64,000 bases of DNA, taken from contig NZ_OCTP01000010.1 in NCBI RefSeq assembly GCF_900232825.1, positions 558,001-622,000 on the forward strand. Direction: 5' to 3'. Positions 38,331-47,482 of this stretch are shown here, one piece after another (the stretch's first letter is position 1; each line of letters opens with the position of its first letter). A program made the translations under genes and the position numbers. The notes beneath the pieces were generated by a model. It was not told the DNA's origin, did no database searches, and saw nothing but the letters and a program-made list of their open reading frames with translations. Source of the DNA: Anaerococcus sp. Marseille-P3625 (GTDB lineage Bacteria > Bacillota > Clostridia > Tissierellales > Peptoniphilaceae).

Positions 38331-39503
38331 TTAAAAGGCTTTTTTATAGATGTTTAAGACATCTTCTTCTAATAAATGTTTAAATCCATTTATTTCTGGA
38401 GTTTTTCTATTATTCATGCAATTTTTTGCCATGATTGGTAAATCTTCTTCTCTAAATGATTCATCTCTAAGCTTTGTAGGGATTCCAATAGATGAGAAAA
38501 ATTCTCTTAGAGCTTCAATGGCTTTTTTTGCATCTTCATTGGTTGATTCGCTTTTTTCTAAGTTAAATACATTGTAGCCAAATTCGGCAATTTTTTCACT
38601 AGTTTGATCATCTAAACAATATTCCAACCAATATGGAGTTAAAATTGCTAGTCCTACACCGTGGGTTATATCTCTTAGTGCTGATAATTCATGTTCCATC
38701 GCATGAACTGACCAAGCAGTTGATTTTCCAGCATCCAATAAGCCATTTATTGCCCAGGAATTTGCCCACATCAAATTAGCGCGAGCTTCGTAATTTTCTG
38801 GATCTTTTATTGCTATTGGCCCATATTTTATACAAGTTTTTAATACTCCTTCAGAAAATCTATCTTGCAAATAACATCCGTCATTTAAAGAGAAATAATT
38901 TTCCATGGTGTGACTCATAATATCAGCTGTTCCAGCTGCCGTGTGGTAAGAATTTACAGTATAAGTGTATTCTGGATTCATAATTGCAAATTTTGGTCTT
39001 ACAAATTCTGAACCCCAACCCAATTTTTGGGAAGTTTCTTCATTGGTGATTACAGAAGATGTATCCATCTCAGAACCAGTTGCTGCAAGTGTTAGGATAC
39101 TTCCAATAGGAAGTGCGTTTTCTACTTTTGCTTTGCCAATTACAATATCCCAAGGGTCATTTTCAATCAAAGCTCCAGCTGCAACAAGTTTTGCAGTATC
39201 GATTACAGAACCAGCACCGACAGCAAGTATGAAGTCGATTTTATTTTCTTTAGCTATCTTAACACCCTGACGAACTTTATCTATTCTTGGATTTGGAATA
39301 ATTCCTTCCAACTCGAAATATTCAATCGAATTTTCAGAAAATGTTTTTATTATTTGATCATAAAGACCAATTTTTTTTATGCTTTTTTGTCCATAAACTA
39401 AAAGCACTTTATTTCCGTATTTTTTTATCTCTCCTGCTAAATTTTTAAGTTGGTCTTTGCCAAATAAAATCTTTGTTGAAATGTCAAATGTAAAATCTTT
39501 CAT
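38331..39503 (-). CDS. Iron-containing alcohol dehydrogenase (butanol dehydrogenase type)
   Basis: NAD(P)H-dependent group III dehydrogenase of 390 aa. Nucleotide-binding ILAVGAGSVIDTAKLVAAG, the metal-site His residues in AWSVHAMEHELSALRDITHG, and FDISTKILFGKD at the start resemble BdhA/YqhD-type enzymes reducing aldehydes. A fermentative or detoxifying role is inferred. Confidence 0.9.
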   Translation of the reverse strand: MKDFTFDISTKILFGKDQLKNLAGEIKKYGNKVLLVYGQKSIKKIGLYDQIIKTFSENSIEYFELEGIIPNPRIDKVRQGVKIAKENKIDFILAVGAGSVIDTAKLVAAGALIENDPWDIVIGKAKVENALPIGSILTLAATGSEMDTSSVITNEETSQKLGWGSEFVRPKFAIMNPEYTYTVNSYHTAAGTADIMSHTMENYFSLNDGCYLQDRFSEGVLKTCIKYGPIAIKDPENYEARANLMWANSWAINGLLDAGKSTAWSVHAMEHELSALRDITHGVGLAILTPYWLEYCLDDQTSEKIAEFGYNVFNLEKSESTNEDAKKAIEALREFFSSIGIPTKLRDESFREEDLPIMAKNCMNNRKTPEINGFKHLLEEDVLNIYKKAF

Positions 39504-39573
39504 AAACTCTCCTTAATTGTAAAATTACCTTTATCTTTTAATTTCTACCCTATTTCCAGTAAAAATAAGCAAG

Positions 39574-39601
39574 AAAAAAAGCATCTACTTTCGCAGATGC
39601 T
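39574..39601 (-). terminator. Terminator of the ICMT-like methyltransferase cluster
   Basis: On the minus strand, stem AGCATCT/AGATGCT (39595-39601 and 39580-39586) with loop GCGAAAGT, followed by seven T residues. Confidence 0.8.
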
Positions 39602-39610
39602 AAAATAAAA

Positions 39611-40108
39611 TTAATTTCTTTTTCTTCTAACCCGAGGTATTACTCTGTTTACTTCTTTTAAATATTCTTCATATTCTTTGCCAAATTCATTTTTTAACCA
39701 TTTTTCTTCTGTATTTTTCATTAATATTGTTAAAAAAGCCCAAAATACTAATGGCAGTATTAATAAAATATAGTTTGCTGTAAATAAAAGTAGACCTGTG
39801 AATATAAATATAAATGCTGAATAAACGGGATTTCTTACTATGCTGTATACTCCTGTTGTTATCAACTTTTTTTCTGTAACTTTTTTATTTATTTTCTGAA
39901 TTATTACTGCTTGTATCCATAAGTATATGCCTAAAAGCATTAATAATATTCCCACAATAATAAAAAATATTTTACCTTGCCTTAGTTCTCCTAGGTTTAG
40001 ATATCCTCTAAGATGAAGGCATATTCCTAATATTGTAAGAATTAAACAAGTAATTACATATATAGGTCCAACGCCAAATGAAGGCATTTTAAATTCTTCC
40101 GATTTCAT
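39611..40108 (-). CDS. Isoprenylcysteine carboxylmethyltransferase-like membrane protein
   Basis: A 165-aa protein with about four to five membrane helices and the ICMT/PEMT-family segment TTGVYSIVRNPVYSAFI, ending with EEKWLKNEFGKEYEEYL. Bacterial members methylate unknown small molecules or lipids. It is the last gene of the cluster behind the Fur-box promoter at 42412; the hydrolase gene is 8 nt upstream. Confidence 0.8.
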   Translation of the reverse strand: MKSEEFKMPSFGVGPIYVITCLILTILGICLHLRGYLNLGELRQGKIFFIIVGILLMLLGIYLWIQAVIIQKINKKVTEKKLITTGVYSIVRNPVYSAFIFIFTGLLLFTANYILLILPLVFWAFLTILMKNTEEKWLKNEFGKEYEEYLKEVNRVIPRVRRKRN

Positions 40109-40116
40109 TTTCTTCT

Positions 40117-41058
40117 CTAATATTGTTTTAACAATTCAATAATTTCATCTTGTGCATTTCTTCCTTCTCTAAAAAATCTTACCAATGGATAACAATGACA
40201 CATTCCCTTGCCTACAATAATTTCATATGGAACATGATATTTTTCCATTGCTTTTTTAAATTCGTCAGCAAAGGCATAGAGGCATTCATTTTCGCCGTAA
40301 TAAAAATATGTTTTCGGAAAGTCGGTAAAATCTCCCACCGTTCCGTCAAGCATATATTCAGGTATGTCTTTATCTCCTTTTGAGATTTCTCTTGCAGTTT
40401 TAATATACGTAGGTTCAATCATTATGTCATTGTGGTTAAGTTCTTTTAATTTCTCCCAAATTTCTTTGTTCTCATCGACAGTTACATCCGGAATTCCTCC
40501 CGGAGAAACTGAAATAATCTTGCCTGGCATTGGAAGCGGTCTTCCTAAAGCATTATTATTTAGAAAAATCCCTAGTGATAGACAAGCTCCTGATGAAAAT
40601 CCAAGGACACTTATGTTTTCTGCCCTATATGTTTGGGTCATAAGTCTATAGGTTTCAAATGATACTTCATATGTCTTATCTATCTTTACATCTTCTGAAC
40701 AAAGTGGATAAAATAAAAACCATACATCTTTTCCGGTTTGTTGCATTATTCTTTCCGATAATTTAAAATCCAGTTTATTCGGTTGTGTAATCATTCCTCC
40801 GCCAAATAGATAAAGAACTGTACCGTCGGCGGGCGTTTGATTTTTTTGATATGAAAGGAGCCTGTAACCCATTACATCTCTTACAATGAGATAGTATTTT
40901 TTTCTCTCGGCTCTCTTCCTTGCCTTATCTAAATCAAATACCGCCTTTGCGTTTTCTTTCTTTGCGTACTCTAGCATCTCTTCTTTGTTCTTTAAAAACA
41001 TTTTTTTGACTCCGATAAGTCTTACTATTGATGATGCAATTTTATAGGTTAAACTCAT
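40117..41058 (-). CDS. Alpha/beta hydrolase (esterase family)
   Basis: A 313-aa hydrolase. The oxyanion-side GG motif is LYLFGGGMITQP, the nucleophile elbow VLGFSSGACLSLG (GxSxG), with a probable acid in the YGENECLYAFADEF region and His in GKGMCHCYPLVRFF. The resemblance is to the hormone-sensitive-lipase-type group. Codons and base composition are less AT-biased than in neighbouring core genes, hinting at transfer. Confidence 0.8.
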   Translation of the reverse strand: MSLTYKIASSIVRLIGVKKMFLKNKEEMLEYAKKENAKAVFDLDKARKRAERKKYYLIVRDVMGYRLLSYQKNQTPADGTVLYLFGGGMITQPNKLDFKLSERIMQQTGKDVWFLFYPLCSEDVKIDKTYEVSFETYRLMTQTYRAENISVLGFSSGACLSLGIFLNNNALGRPLPMPGKIISVSPGGIPDVTVDENKEIWEKLKELNHNDIMIEPTYIKTAREISKGDKDIPEYMLDGTVGDFTDFPKTYFYYGENECLYAFADEFKKAMEKYHVPYEIIVGKGMCHCYPLVRFFREGRNAQDEIIELLKQY

Positions 41059-41136
41059 TTTATTTCACTCCCTTAAATAACTTATCGATCTTAGTTTCTT
41101 AAATTAACGCGCATATCATACTCTTATAACCCAGAT

Positions 41137-41514
41137 TTATTCTCTATCTCCTGTAATGAAATAGTCGCAAAAATCTGCTCCATTTGCTATCGTGCCTTTT
41201 CTATGTAAAACTCCATGTTGAAGACTTATCATAAGCTCATCCAATTCACAGAATAGCGGCATTAATTCATGTACCCCAAGCTTTTTAGTGTATGTACAAA
41301 TAGGACAACGAGTAATTCTGTAATAACAAGCGCCCTCATATGGTTCTCCCTCAAAATCGACCTTAAATGATGTGGGATAGAGTTTTTCTTTTTCTTCTGT
41401 ATACCATTTATAATACTTAACTATATTTTTCTTATTGGCTTCTTTTCCTCTCTTAGTATTTAGATTAGTTAATGAAAAAAACCATTTGACAAAATACAGA
41501 GAGCGACGCATCAT
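41137..41514 (-). pseudogene. C-terminal part of a split L-2-amino-thiazoline-4-carboxylic acid hydrolase
   Basis: A 125-aa fragment with the family's C-terminal signature YYRITRCPICTYTKKLG, HELMPLFCELD and GADFCDYF. The reading frame upstream of its first ATG continues as TIQEMMRR and would join smoothly to the frame of the N-terminal fragment by one shift, so the two pieces look like one broken gene of about 205 aa. The ATGATG overlap at 41511-41514 could still allow coupled translation. Confidence 0.7.
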
Positions 41515-41762
41515 TTCCTGGATGGTTCTGGTGCAATTTCTTTTTCACTTGCTAAATATGGTGCAACAAATACAAGAGCGAACATCTCATTGTATGCCAT
41601 GGGATTATCATTGCCGATATCATCTGCTTCTTCTACTAGTTTTCGATAAATTATTTTGCTTTTTTTGAGGATATTCTTGGCATACTCCTTTCCATATTTT
41701 TCCACCAAAACTTTTTTCATAGGATGTTGAAACTGATAGAAATAAAAACTGTGATATTTCAT
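41511..41762 (-). pseudogene. N-terminal part of the split thiazoline-carboxylate hydrolase
   Basis: An 83-aa fragment (MKYHSFYFYQFQHPMKKVLV) with a helical body ending NPMAYNEMFALVFVAPYLAS. It runs into a stop within about 30 nt of a natural-looking continuation in the next frame. Family members are single proteins of roughly 200-240 aa. A sequencing error cannot be excluded. Confidence 0.65.
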
Positions 41763-41789
41763 TTTATCCTTTGCCTTTCTTTATCTTAT

Positions 41790-42398
41790 CTATTTTCTTG
41801 CGATGAAAACGACTTGTTTTTTTCTGTCCAAATGATATTGACAATTAAAGCCCAATTTTTCAAGCATTTTTGTTAAGTCGTCGGGTGTGTATACTTCCAT
41901 TTCTATCATATGCGCTAATTTTTTTACATCTCTTCTTTTCATAGATGATACTTCATTGCATATTAAAAATTGTCCGCCCTTTTTAAGCACACGATAAATT
42001 TCTTTAAAACATTCTTCTATTTCATTCCAAAAATATATAGTTTCAAAAGCAGTGACGATATCTATAGATTCATCTTCGAAAGGAAGATTCTTTACATCTC
42101 CCAGAAAAATCTCGCATCTTCCTGACTCAATCGCTTCTTTATTTATCTCACTTGACATTTTTACACTTGTTTCTGAGTGGTCAATTCCGTAAACTTTTTT
42201 TGCTTTAGTTAAAAAATATTCTATGTTGGCTCCACCACCACAGCCCAAATCTAATACAGTATAATCTTTATCAATATTTAAGTAAGATCTTCCCCACTTA
42301 GCTAATTTCTCATGACCACTATTCATACTTTTTAACATAAATCTTCCGCCAAAATTGTCTTTCGGCTTTCTAAAATTTTCAAAAAAACTCTTAAACAT
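41790..42398 (-). CDS. Class I SAM-dependent methyltransferase
   Basis: A 202-aa methyltransferase of the UbiE/Methyltransf_11 type. SAM-binding YTVLDLGCGGGANIEYF, the acidic loop YGIDHSETSVK, and motif IV DIVTAFETIYFW are visible; a C-terminal VFIARK closes the fold. The substrate is unknown. First gene of the cluster, directly behind a Fur-box-like operator, RBS GGAGGA. Confidence 0.85.
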   Translation of the reverse strand: MFKSFFENFRKPKDNFGGRFMLKSMNSGHEKLAKWGRSYLNIDKDYTVLDLGCGGGANIEYFLTKAKKVYGIDHSETSVKMSSEINKEAIESGRCEIFLGDVKNLPFEDESIDIVTAFETIYFWNEIEECFKEIYRVLKKGGQFLICNEVSSMKRRDVKKLAHMIEMEVYTPDDLTKMLEKLGFNCQYHLDRKKQVVFIARK

Positions 42399-42411
42399 TT
42401 CCTCCTCCCAT

Positions 42412-42426
42412 TGATACTGATTATCA
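42412..42426. promoter_or_regulatory. Fur-box-like operator
   Basis: A 15-bp 7-1-7 inverted repeat that matches the bacterial Fur core TGATAATNATTATCA at all but one position, read on the minus strand. It lies just downstream of a -10 TATAAT (42432-42437) and 6 bases upstream of the methyltransferase RBS, the right place for a repressor. The matching -35 is weak. Confidence 0.6.
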
Positions 42427-42459
42427 ATTATATTATATCATGTTTACTTTTAAAATTAA

Positions 42460-42766
42460 ATATTTTTAGTAAAAATGTGCACTTTTTATAAATTATCAAT
42501 ATCTAAACACCTTAATGAATTCATATCTATCATTTATAACTCTTATTGTTCTATAAAAAGCTATATTTGTGTCGATTAGCCATTTAAGCTTTAATGAAAA
42601 TTTTTTTTCTACATTTTTTGTAATCTGAAAATATTCGTATAAAATTATTAACTATCGTCCACTTTTAAAGCTGGAACCTCAAAAGATAATTTTTAAAGAC
42701 TTGACTGCCTAAATTCTTTTTAGTTAACACATATCACCTATATCTCTGCTTAATGAATTTTACACA
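42460..42766. other. Gene-poor stretch with an unrecognised coding remnant
   Basis: No intact gene. On the minus strand, about 42490-42640 can be read as some 45 codons (including LKWLIDTNIAFYRTIRVIN) without a start, ending in TGA; I do not recognise it. The remainder shows nothing. Confidence 0.4.
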
Positions 42767-42801
42767 AAAGAAAAGCACCTATCATTTTTTGATAGATGCT
42801 T
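42767..42801 (-). terminator. Terminator of the small Cys-ended gene
   Basis: On the minus strand, a 12-bp stem AAGCATCTATCA/TGATAGGTGCTT with one G-U pair and a 5-nt A-rich loop, followed by TTCTTTT. Confidence 0.75.
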
Positions 42802-42821
42802 AATTTAATCGCATACTTATT

Positions 42822-43051
42822 TTAGCCACAACAATATCCTATATCACAGGCGATACTCACAATAGGCTCTTCATTAAAATAAGCTAAGGAAATATAAGTA
42901 CTATAGAATTCAATAGTGTCATCAGCAAGCTTTGAAGAATATTTCCAAGGACATAACATCAACCATCTTTTAATATCAGACTTATATTCTTCTAGAGATT
43001 GCCCTTTATTGAAAACTCCAACTCTTCTTTACTTAAATCACTATATCTCAC
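42822..43051 (-). pseudogene. Frameshifted small gene with Cys-rich C-terminus
   Basis: A GTG with RBS GAGGAG opens a frame MRYSDLSKEELE. One base appears to be missing in a T-run (43012-43015 on the plus strand reads AAAA); restoring it gives one frame of about 76 aa through KGQSLEEYKSDIKRWLMLCP and SLAYFNEEPIVSIACD to the C-terminus GYCCG. A strong terminator follows. The family is not recognised. Either a recent null allele or a homopolymer error. Confidence 0.5.
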
Positions 43052-43283
43052 GACTTTACTCCTCTTATAGATTAATATTACTATTTGATTTTACTATACC
43101 ATTAACCTATTTAATAAGAATCCATCAAAATCATCTTGAGTAGCTACTTCTTTGTATTTGTAGTCGTCATTATTCTTTTCTGTAAACATTTCGTTTACTA
43201 GTCCAATCGTTAGTAGGGATAAGACAGAATATGTAAAGTTAGCTTATGAGTATTTTATTTTTTGAAGAATGAAACCTATTTAA
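43052..43283. other. Gene-poor stretch with a possible coding remnant
   Basis: On the minus strand about 43090-43235 reads SVLSLLTIGLVNEMFTEKNN followed by DDYKYKEVATQDDFDGFLLN and a stop, with no credible start. It looks like the tail of an exported protein. Nothing else is recognised. Confidence 0.35.
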
Positions 43284-43315
43284 TAAAAAAAAGAGCAGCC
43301 TTTTAAGCTACTCTT
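43284..43315 (-). terminator. Intrinsic terminator
   Basis: On the minus strand, stem AAGAGTAGC/GCTGCTCTT (one T-G pair) with a 7-nt loop, followed by eight T residues. It lies downstream of the rumA-like 3' end remnant. Confidence 0.7.
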
Positions 43316-43345
43316 GTTGAAAGTACAAATGCAGAATTACTGAGA

Positions 43346-43400
43346 TTATTTCTTTGGTATCAACGCTATAGTCTCCACATCTCTTGAAATTACAGTATGA
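43346..43400 (-). repeat. rlmD/rumA 3'-end remnant, copy A
   Basis: Minus-strand frame ISRDVETIALIPKK followed by TAA. Compared with the intact rlmD end (RSRHLETVALMTRK and stop), the core GAGACTATAGCGTTGAT differs by one base. No upstream methyltransferase sequence remains. Confidence 0.7.
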
Positions 43401-43722
43401 ATAAATTAAGACAATTTTGCAGAAGTCTCATATCTGGTATTTATCAATTTTCTATTTTCCTTATAATTAAGCTTTTATATCCACGAAAGGAATCTAAGTC
43501 TTATTTTAATTCATTTTGTTTTTCTTTTTTAAGCCAAGATCCAAGCTTTGGTTGAAACAAAAACCTCTTATGGTCTATTTCATACTTATACTAGAAGCGT
43601 TCAAAAGCTATGATTTCTGGATACCAGAATTGAAATCTTTTAATAATTTCCAAGCATCATTTTTTTATTTTCTATTTCAAGCTTGAAATTATTTTATCAA
43701 CACTTTGACCTGTTGGAGCAAA
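43401..43722. other. Degenerate sequence, no recognisable gene
   Basis: Stop codons interrupt all six frames. A short minus-strand stretch (KNDAWKLLKDFNSGIQKS, near 43600-43660) might be a gene relic, but I cannot place it. Confidence 0.4.
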
Positions 43723-44892
43723 TTAGTTGTTGTTTAGCCAGTTGACAACGGCTGTAAGCATTAGTCCCAGCCCAATCGGCATCATATTCTCGTCAAAATT
43801 TACTCCAGGATTGTGATGGCTAAAATTGTTGCCTGGCAATTTGCAGTTTACATTGAAATATGCGGTTGGAACTTTTTCAGCTACAAGAGCCATATCTTCG
43901 CTTGCCATTACTTGTGTGTCTGGAATGAGCTCGCCATCAAAATCACTATTTTTTATATATCCCACAATTTCTCTTGTGAATTCTGGATCTGAATAAAGAC
44001 TTGGAACTCCGGTGAAGAAGTCAAGATCTATTTCAGCTTTTGTTGAAATCTTTAAACCTTCGATAATTTCAAGCATTCTTGTTTTTAATTTGTTTCTAAC
44101 TTCCGGATTGTATGAACGAAGTGTTCCTTGCATTTCAGCAATTTCTGGAATAATATTTGAATTTGAGCCGGCACTTAGCATCCCAAATGTCAATGTGTTC
44201 GTTTCTTGAGGTGGAGATTCACGGGCGATTAACTCTAAGAAATTTGTGTAAATATTTACAGCCACATTTATTGGGTCAATTGTAGTGTGAGGATATGCAC
44301 CATGGCCGCCTTTACCTTTAATTGTAATTTTAAAGTTATCTGAGCTTGTAGCAATATAGCCTTCATTGTAACAAATTGAACCTGTTTCTCTATCAAGAGC
44401 GGTGTGAAGTGCAATTGCCCTATCAACTTTAGGATTTTCTAATAATCCATTTTCAATCATCATTCTAGATCCAGCGAAAATTTCTTCAGCTGGTTGGAAC
44501 ATAAATTTAACTGTACCTTTGAAATTTGCCTTTTCTTCTAATAAAATTTTTGCAGCAGTTAGGGCAATAGCAGAGTGAAGGTCGTGTCCACAAGTGTGGG
44601 CAGTATTTCCACTTGAAGCAAATGGCAAACCACTTTCTTCATTCATTGGAAGTGCATCCATGTCTGCCCTAATCATAATGCATTTTCCTTGGCCTTTTTC
44701 ACCTTGAATAAGAGTAGATAAACCAGAAGAACCGTATTCTTTTACTTCAAGGCCAAGTCCTTCAAGTTCGCCCTTTACATATGCTTTTGTTTTTGGTAAA
44801 TCTAGTCCAACTTCTGGAATTTGGTGTAAAGCTCTTCTTTTTTCAATCAGCTCACTCTTGTATTCCAAAGCTTCTTTAAAATAATTAGTCAT
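43723..44892 (-). CDS. M20 family metallopeptidase / N-acyl-amino acid amidohydrolase
   Basis: A 389-aa amidohydrolase of the M20D (HipO/AmhX) type, likely removing acyl groups from amino acids or dipeptides. Metal ligands are in HTCGHDLHSAIAL, the catalytic Glu in MFQPAEEIFAG, with RADMDALP and the dimerisation lid KGKGGHGAYPHTTIDP. Intact although it lies in the degenerate island; its upstream partner, a permease, is only a relic. RBS GGAGG. Confidence 0.9.
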   Translation of the reverse strand: MTNYFKEALEYKSELIEKRRALHQIPEVGLDLPKTKAYVKGELEGLGLEVKEYGSSGLSTLIQGEKGQGKCIMIRADMDALPMNEESGLPFASSGNTAHTCGHDLHSAIALTAAKILLEEKANFKGTVKFMFQPAEEIFAGSRMMIENGLLENPKVDRAIALHTALDRETGSICYNEGYIATSSDNFKITIKGKGGHGAYPHTTIDPINVAVNIYTNFLELIARESPPQETNTLTFGMLSAGSNSNIIPEIAEMQGTLRSYNPEVRNKLKTRMLEIIEGLKISTKAEIDLDFFTGVPSLYSDPEFTREIVGYIKNSDFDGELIPDTQVMASEDMALVAEKVPTAYFNVNCKLPGNNFSHHNPGVNFDENMMPIGLGLMLTAVVNWLNNN

Positions 44893-44937
44893 AATTCCTC
44901 CTTACATAATTATACTATTCTTTGTTATATTGCGTTT

Positions 44938-45150
44938 TTATGCATATTTTCCAGTTAATATTGGTGTGATAATAATTGTTAGCACCGCGTCAATACAATT
45001 TGTACAAGCACAACGCTTGCAATTTCACCTACACTCGGGTCAGTTGCAGTGCTTATAGTAGGCACAGAAACTTATAAACCTGCGATAGATATGATTCCAA
45101 ATATTATAATTTTATCTTCTTTTAAAACCACTGTTTCTAAAATAAACTTT
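44938..45150 (-). pseudogene. C-terminal relic of a 2-keto-3-deoxygluconate permease-like transporter
   Basis: Minus-strand frames interrupted by a TAA and one frameshift read KIIIFGIISIAGL, then VPTISTATDPSVGEIASVVL and, after the shift, AVLTIIITPILTGKYA with stop. The pattern ATDPSxxxxASxxxxQ, then a last helix with TPxLT, resembles KdgT-type carriers. Just upstream of the M20 gene and same direction, so perhaps once its operon partner. Confidence 0.45.
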
Positions 45151-45165
45151 AACGGGCCCTAGTGC

Positions 45166-45240
45166 CTATGAGTCCTTAACACGTGATATTAACACGACAC
45201 TCTCCACATGGCTTGAGTGGTCAGTATGGATAAAATTTAA
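45166..45240 (-). repeat. rlmD/rumA 3'-end remnant, copy B
   Basis: Minus-strand frame FIHTDHSSHVESVVLISRV to a TAG, the ending of an RlmD-type methyltransferase. A 38-bp segment (45199-45236) is identical to copy C, and 28 bp (45207-45234) to copy D. The sequence beyond, to about 45275, also resembles that beyond copy D. Confidence 0.75.
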
Positions 45241-45455
45241 TTTCTTTCAAAAACCTCGTATATGGGAATATATTTATTAACATTATTCCATATTATATCA
45301 TCTTTATTGTTTGTAATAAGAACAAGCTAAGATTAAATTCATTTATTGTTATCTAAAAATAATACATGACAAAATTTATATTAATCTAATCCCTTTGTTT
45401 TTTCCTATTATATTATTTAAAACATTATTAAAAGTAAATTCAACCATACCAAATT

Positions 45456-46157
45456 TTATTTATCCTCAAGTTTCAACAAATATTTGCAGTAAAAAAATGC
45501 AATTATAATTGTCGCAACTATATAAATCCACTGAGAAAATGAACCTTCTACGCCAAATTTAGAAAAAGCATCTATCAATCCATGTGCAATAATGCATGGA
45601 ATTAAACTCTTACTTTTATAAAAAATAACTACCATTATAAAACCCCAAGCAATGGCGAAAAATACTTGAGCTATCGTTTCTAGACTCGCTTGGCCAGCAA
45701 ATAGATTAACAATATGACCAATGCCAAAAGTTAAAGCTACAATTATGATAGACTTTTTTGCCCCATCTTTTTCTAGAATAGCCTTAAATAAAAAACCACG
45801 AAAAATTATCTCTTCTATGTATCCAATTAAAAGCATTGAAATAATAGACCATACCTGGGAAATCCCAGAATAAACAAGATTAAGCCCACCCCATAAATTG
45901 CCAGTTACAAGAATCCATACTGGAATAAAGTACAAATATCTCTTGGAATTTTCTGGATACTTATCAAGACCATATTTTTCTTTAAGTTTATGATTATTTA
46001 TAAAAAAAGTAATAGAAAAAGCAATAAAGATTAGTCCGATGAGCATAAAGAAACTTTCATCCCCAAAATTTCCCCTAATTGAAGTAGTAATCAAACAGTA
46101 AATGACAATCCAAAAAATTGCAAAATTAAGTTCATTTTTTTGATAAATTCGATACAT
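45456..46157 (-). CDS. CPBP family intramembrane metalloprotease
   Basis: A polytopic 233-aa membrane protein of the CAAX-protease/bacteriocin-processing (Abi) family. About six helices carry the EExxxR motif in GYIEEIIFRGFLF, a His in FGIGHIVNLFAG, and a second His in IIAHGLIDAFSKF. Family members mature prenylated proteins or give bacteriocin immunity; the role here is unknown. Intact, within the island between tails B and C. Confidence 0.85.
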   Translation of the reverse strand: MYRIYQKNELNFAIFWIVIYCLITTSIRGNFGDESFFMLIGLIFIAFSITFFINNHKLKEKYGLDKYPENSKRYLYFIPVWILVTGNLWGGLNLVYSGISQVWSIISMLLIGYIEEIIFRGFLFKAILEKDGAKKSIIIVALTFGIGHIVNLFAGQASLETIAQVFFAIAWGFIMVVIFYKSKSLIPCIIAHGLIDAFSKFGVEGSFSQWIYIVATIIIAFFYCKYLLKLEDK

Positions 46158-46337
46158 TTCTAACCCCTTTTAATTTTTCATTAATTTATACAATAAAATT
46201 TCTGGTTTTTTCTATATATTTACTATAATAAGATCAAATTTAAAAGCAAGTTTGTAAAAAAAATTTTACTTTATCTATCTACTTACAAAATATCTTAATA
46301 AATATATTTGCTATTACGTATTAAGATAAAGTCAGTA

Positions 46338-47405
46338 TAGAAGTACTTATCGTTAAGGCTACTATGAACGTGACTATACAACAAAAATAAGAACATTAAA
46401 TCTAAGTGTACTAGAACAAGAGATGGTAAATTCTGTGCAGAGGTTTTTGAAAGATATCAAAGAAATGAAAAAGCACTACTTGCAACCATGTTAGAAATGT
46501 ATGTCCAAGGAGTACAAGTAAGAAAAGTATCCAAGGTAATAGAAAATATGTGTGGTAAAAAATATTCTAAATCCTTTGTATCATCCCTAACTAAAGAGCT
46601 AGACGAAGAAGTAAAACTATGGAGAAATAGCGACCTAAGTGCTACTAAGTATCCCTATATAATTGTAGATGCAGTATACATAAAAGTAAGGGAAAACAAT
46701 CGTGTAGTATCAAAAGCGCGCTATATTGCAATAGGAATAACTGAAAAAGGAAACAGAGAAATCATAGGCTTAGACCTAAGCGATAGCGAAAGTGAATACT
46801 CATGGTCAAACTTCTTTGAATATTTAAAAGCTAGAGGACTATCTGGACTTAAAATGATAATATCAGATGCCCACAAAGGCCTAGTAAAAGCAATAAAGGA
46901 AACATTCTTAAATGTAATATGGCAAAGATGTCATGTACATTTCTTAAGAAATATCCTATCAAAAGTACCAAAGAAAAACACTGAAGGATTTAGAACTGAT
47001 ATCAAAACACTATTTAAAATCCAAGATATGGGCTTAGCAAGATAAATAAAAGATGAGATCTTCTTAAAATACGAAACCGAAAATAAATATCAAAACTCTT
47101 TAAACACCTTAGATGAAGGATTTGAAGATGCTTTTGCATATCTAGCTAATGAAGTGGTTCATAGTAGACTTAGGTCAACCAATTGCCAAGAAAGAATAAA
47201 CTAAAAAGTTAGAAGACGTGAAAAAGTAATTAGGATATTCCCTAATCAAGAATCAGTTATTAGATTAATATTCAGCTCGTCGGCTTTTGGAGACCAAACC
47301 TCATTGATATCAATGAGGATTGGATAACATCTTCTAAATTGTTTACTAGAATGAAATACTAAATATTGTTCTAGTAAATTTTACACAATATTATGGACTT
47401 GACTT
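46338..47405 (+). mobile_element. IS256-family insertion sequence remnant (transposase pseudogene)
   Basis: Transposase frame visible from YRSTYR then GYYERDYTTKIRTLNLSV, through RTRDGKFCAEVFERYQRNEK, the DDE-domain stretch YIIVDAVYIKVREN, MIISDAHKGLVKAIKETF and WQRCHVHFLRNILSKVP, to WITSSKLF and a stop at 47362. Damage: a stop near 46357, a frameshift near 46410, TAA codons at 47043 and near 47200, and a scrambled patch near 47270. The longest open piece is 46488-47045. The 5' end and its terminal repeat are lost; the right edge TTTTACACAATATTATGGAC is IS-like. Confidence 0.85.
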
Positions 47406-47437
47406 GATTTTTTTAAGGATTAAATAAAACTATTCTA

Positions 47438-47472
47438 TAAAAATAAGAGCTTAGCGATTACTAAGCTCTTAT
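47438..47472 (-). terminator. Terminator of the catalase gene
   Basis: On the minus strand, 12-bp stem ATAAGAGCTTAG/CTAAGCTCTTAT with a 6-nt loop, followed by TTTTATAG. Confidence 0.8.
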
Positions 47473-47482
47473 CTATAAATGT

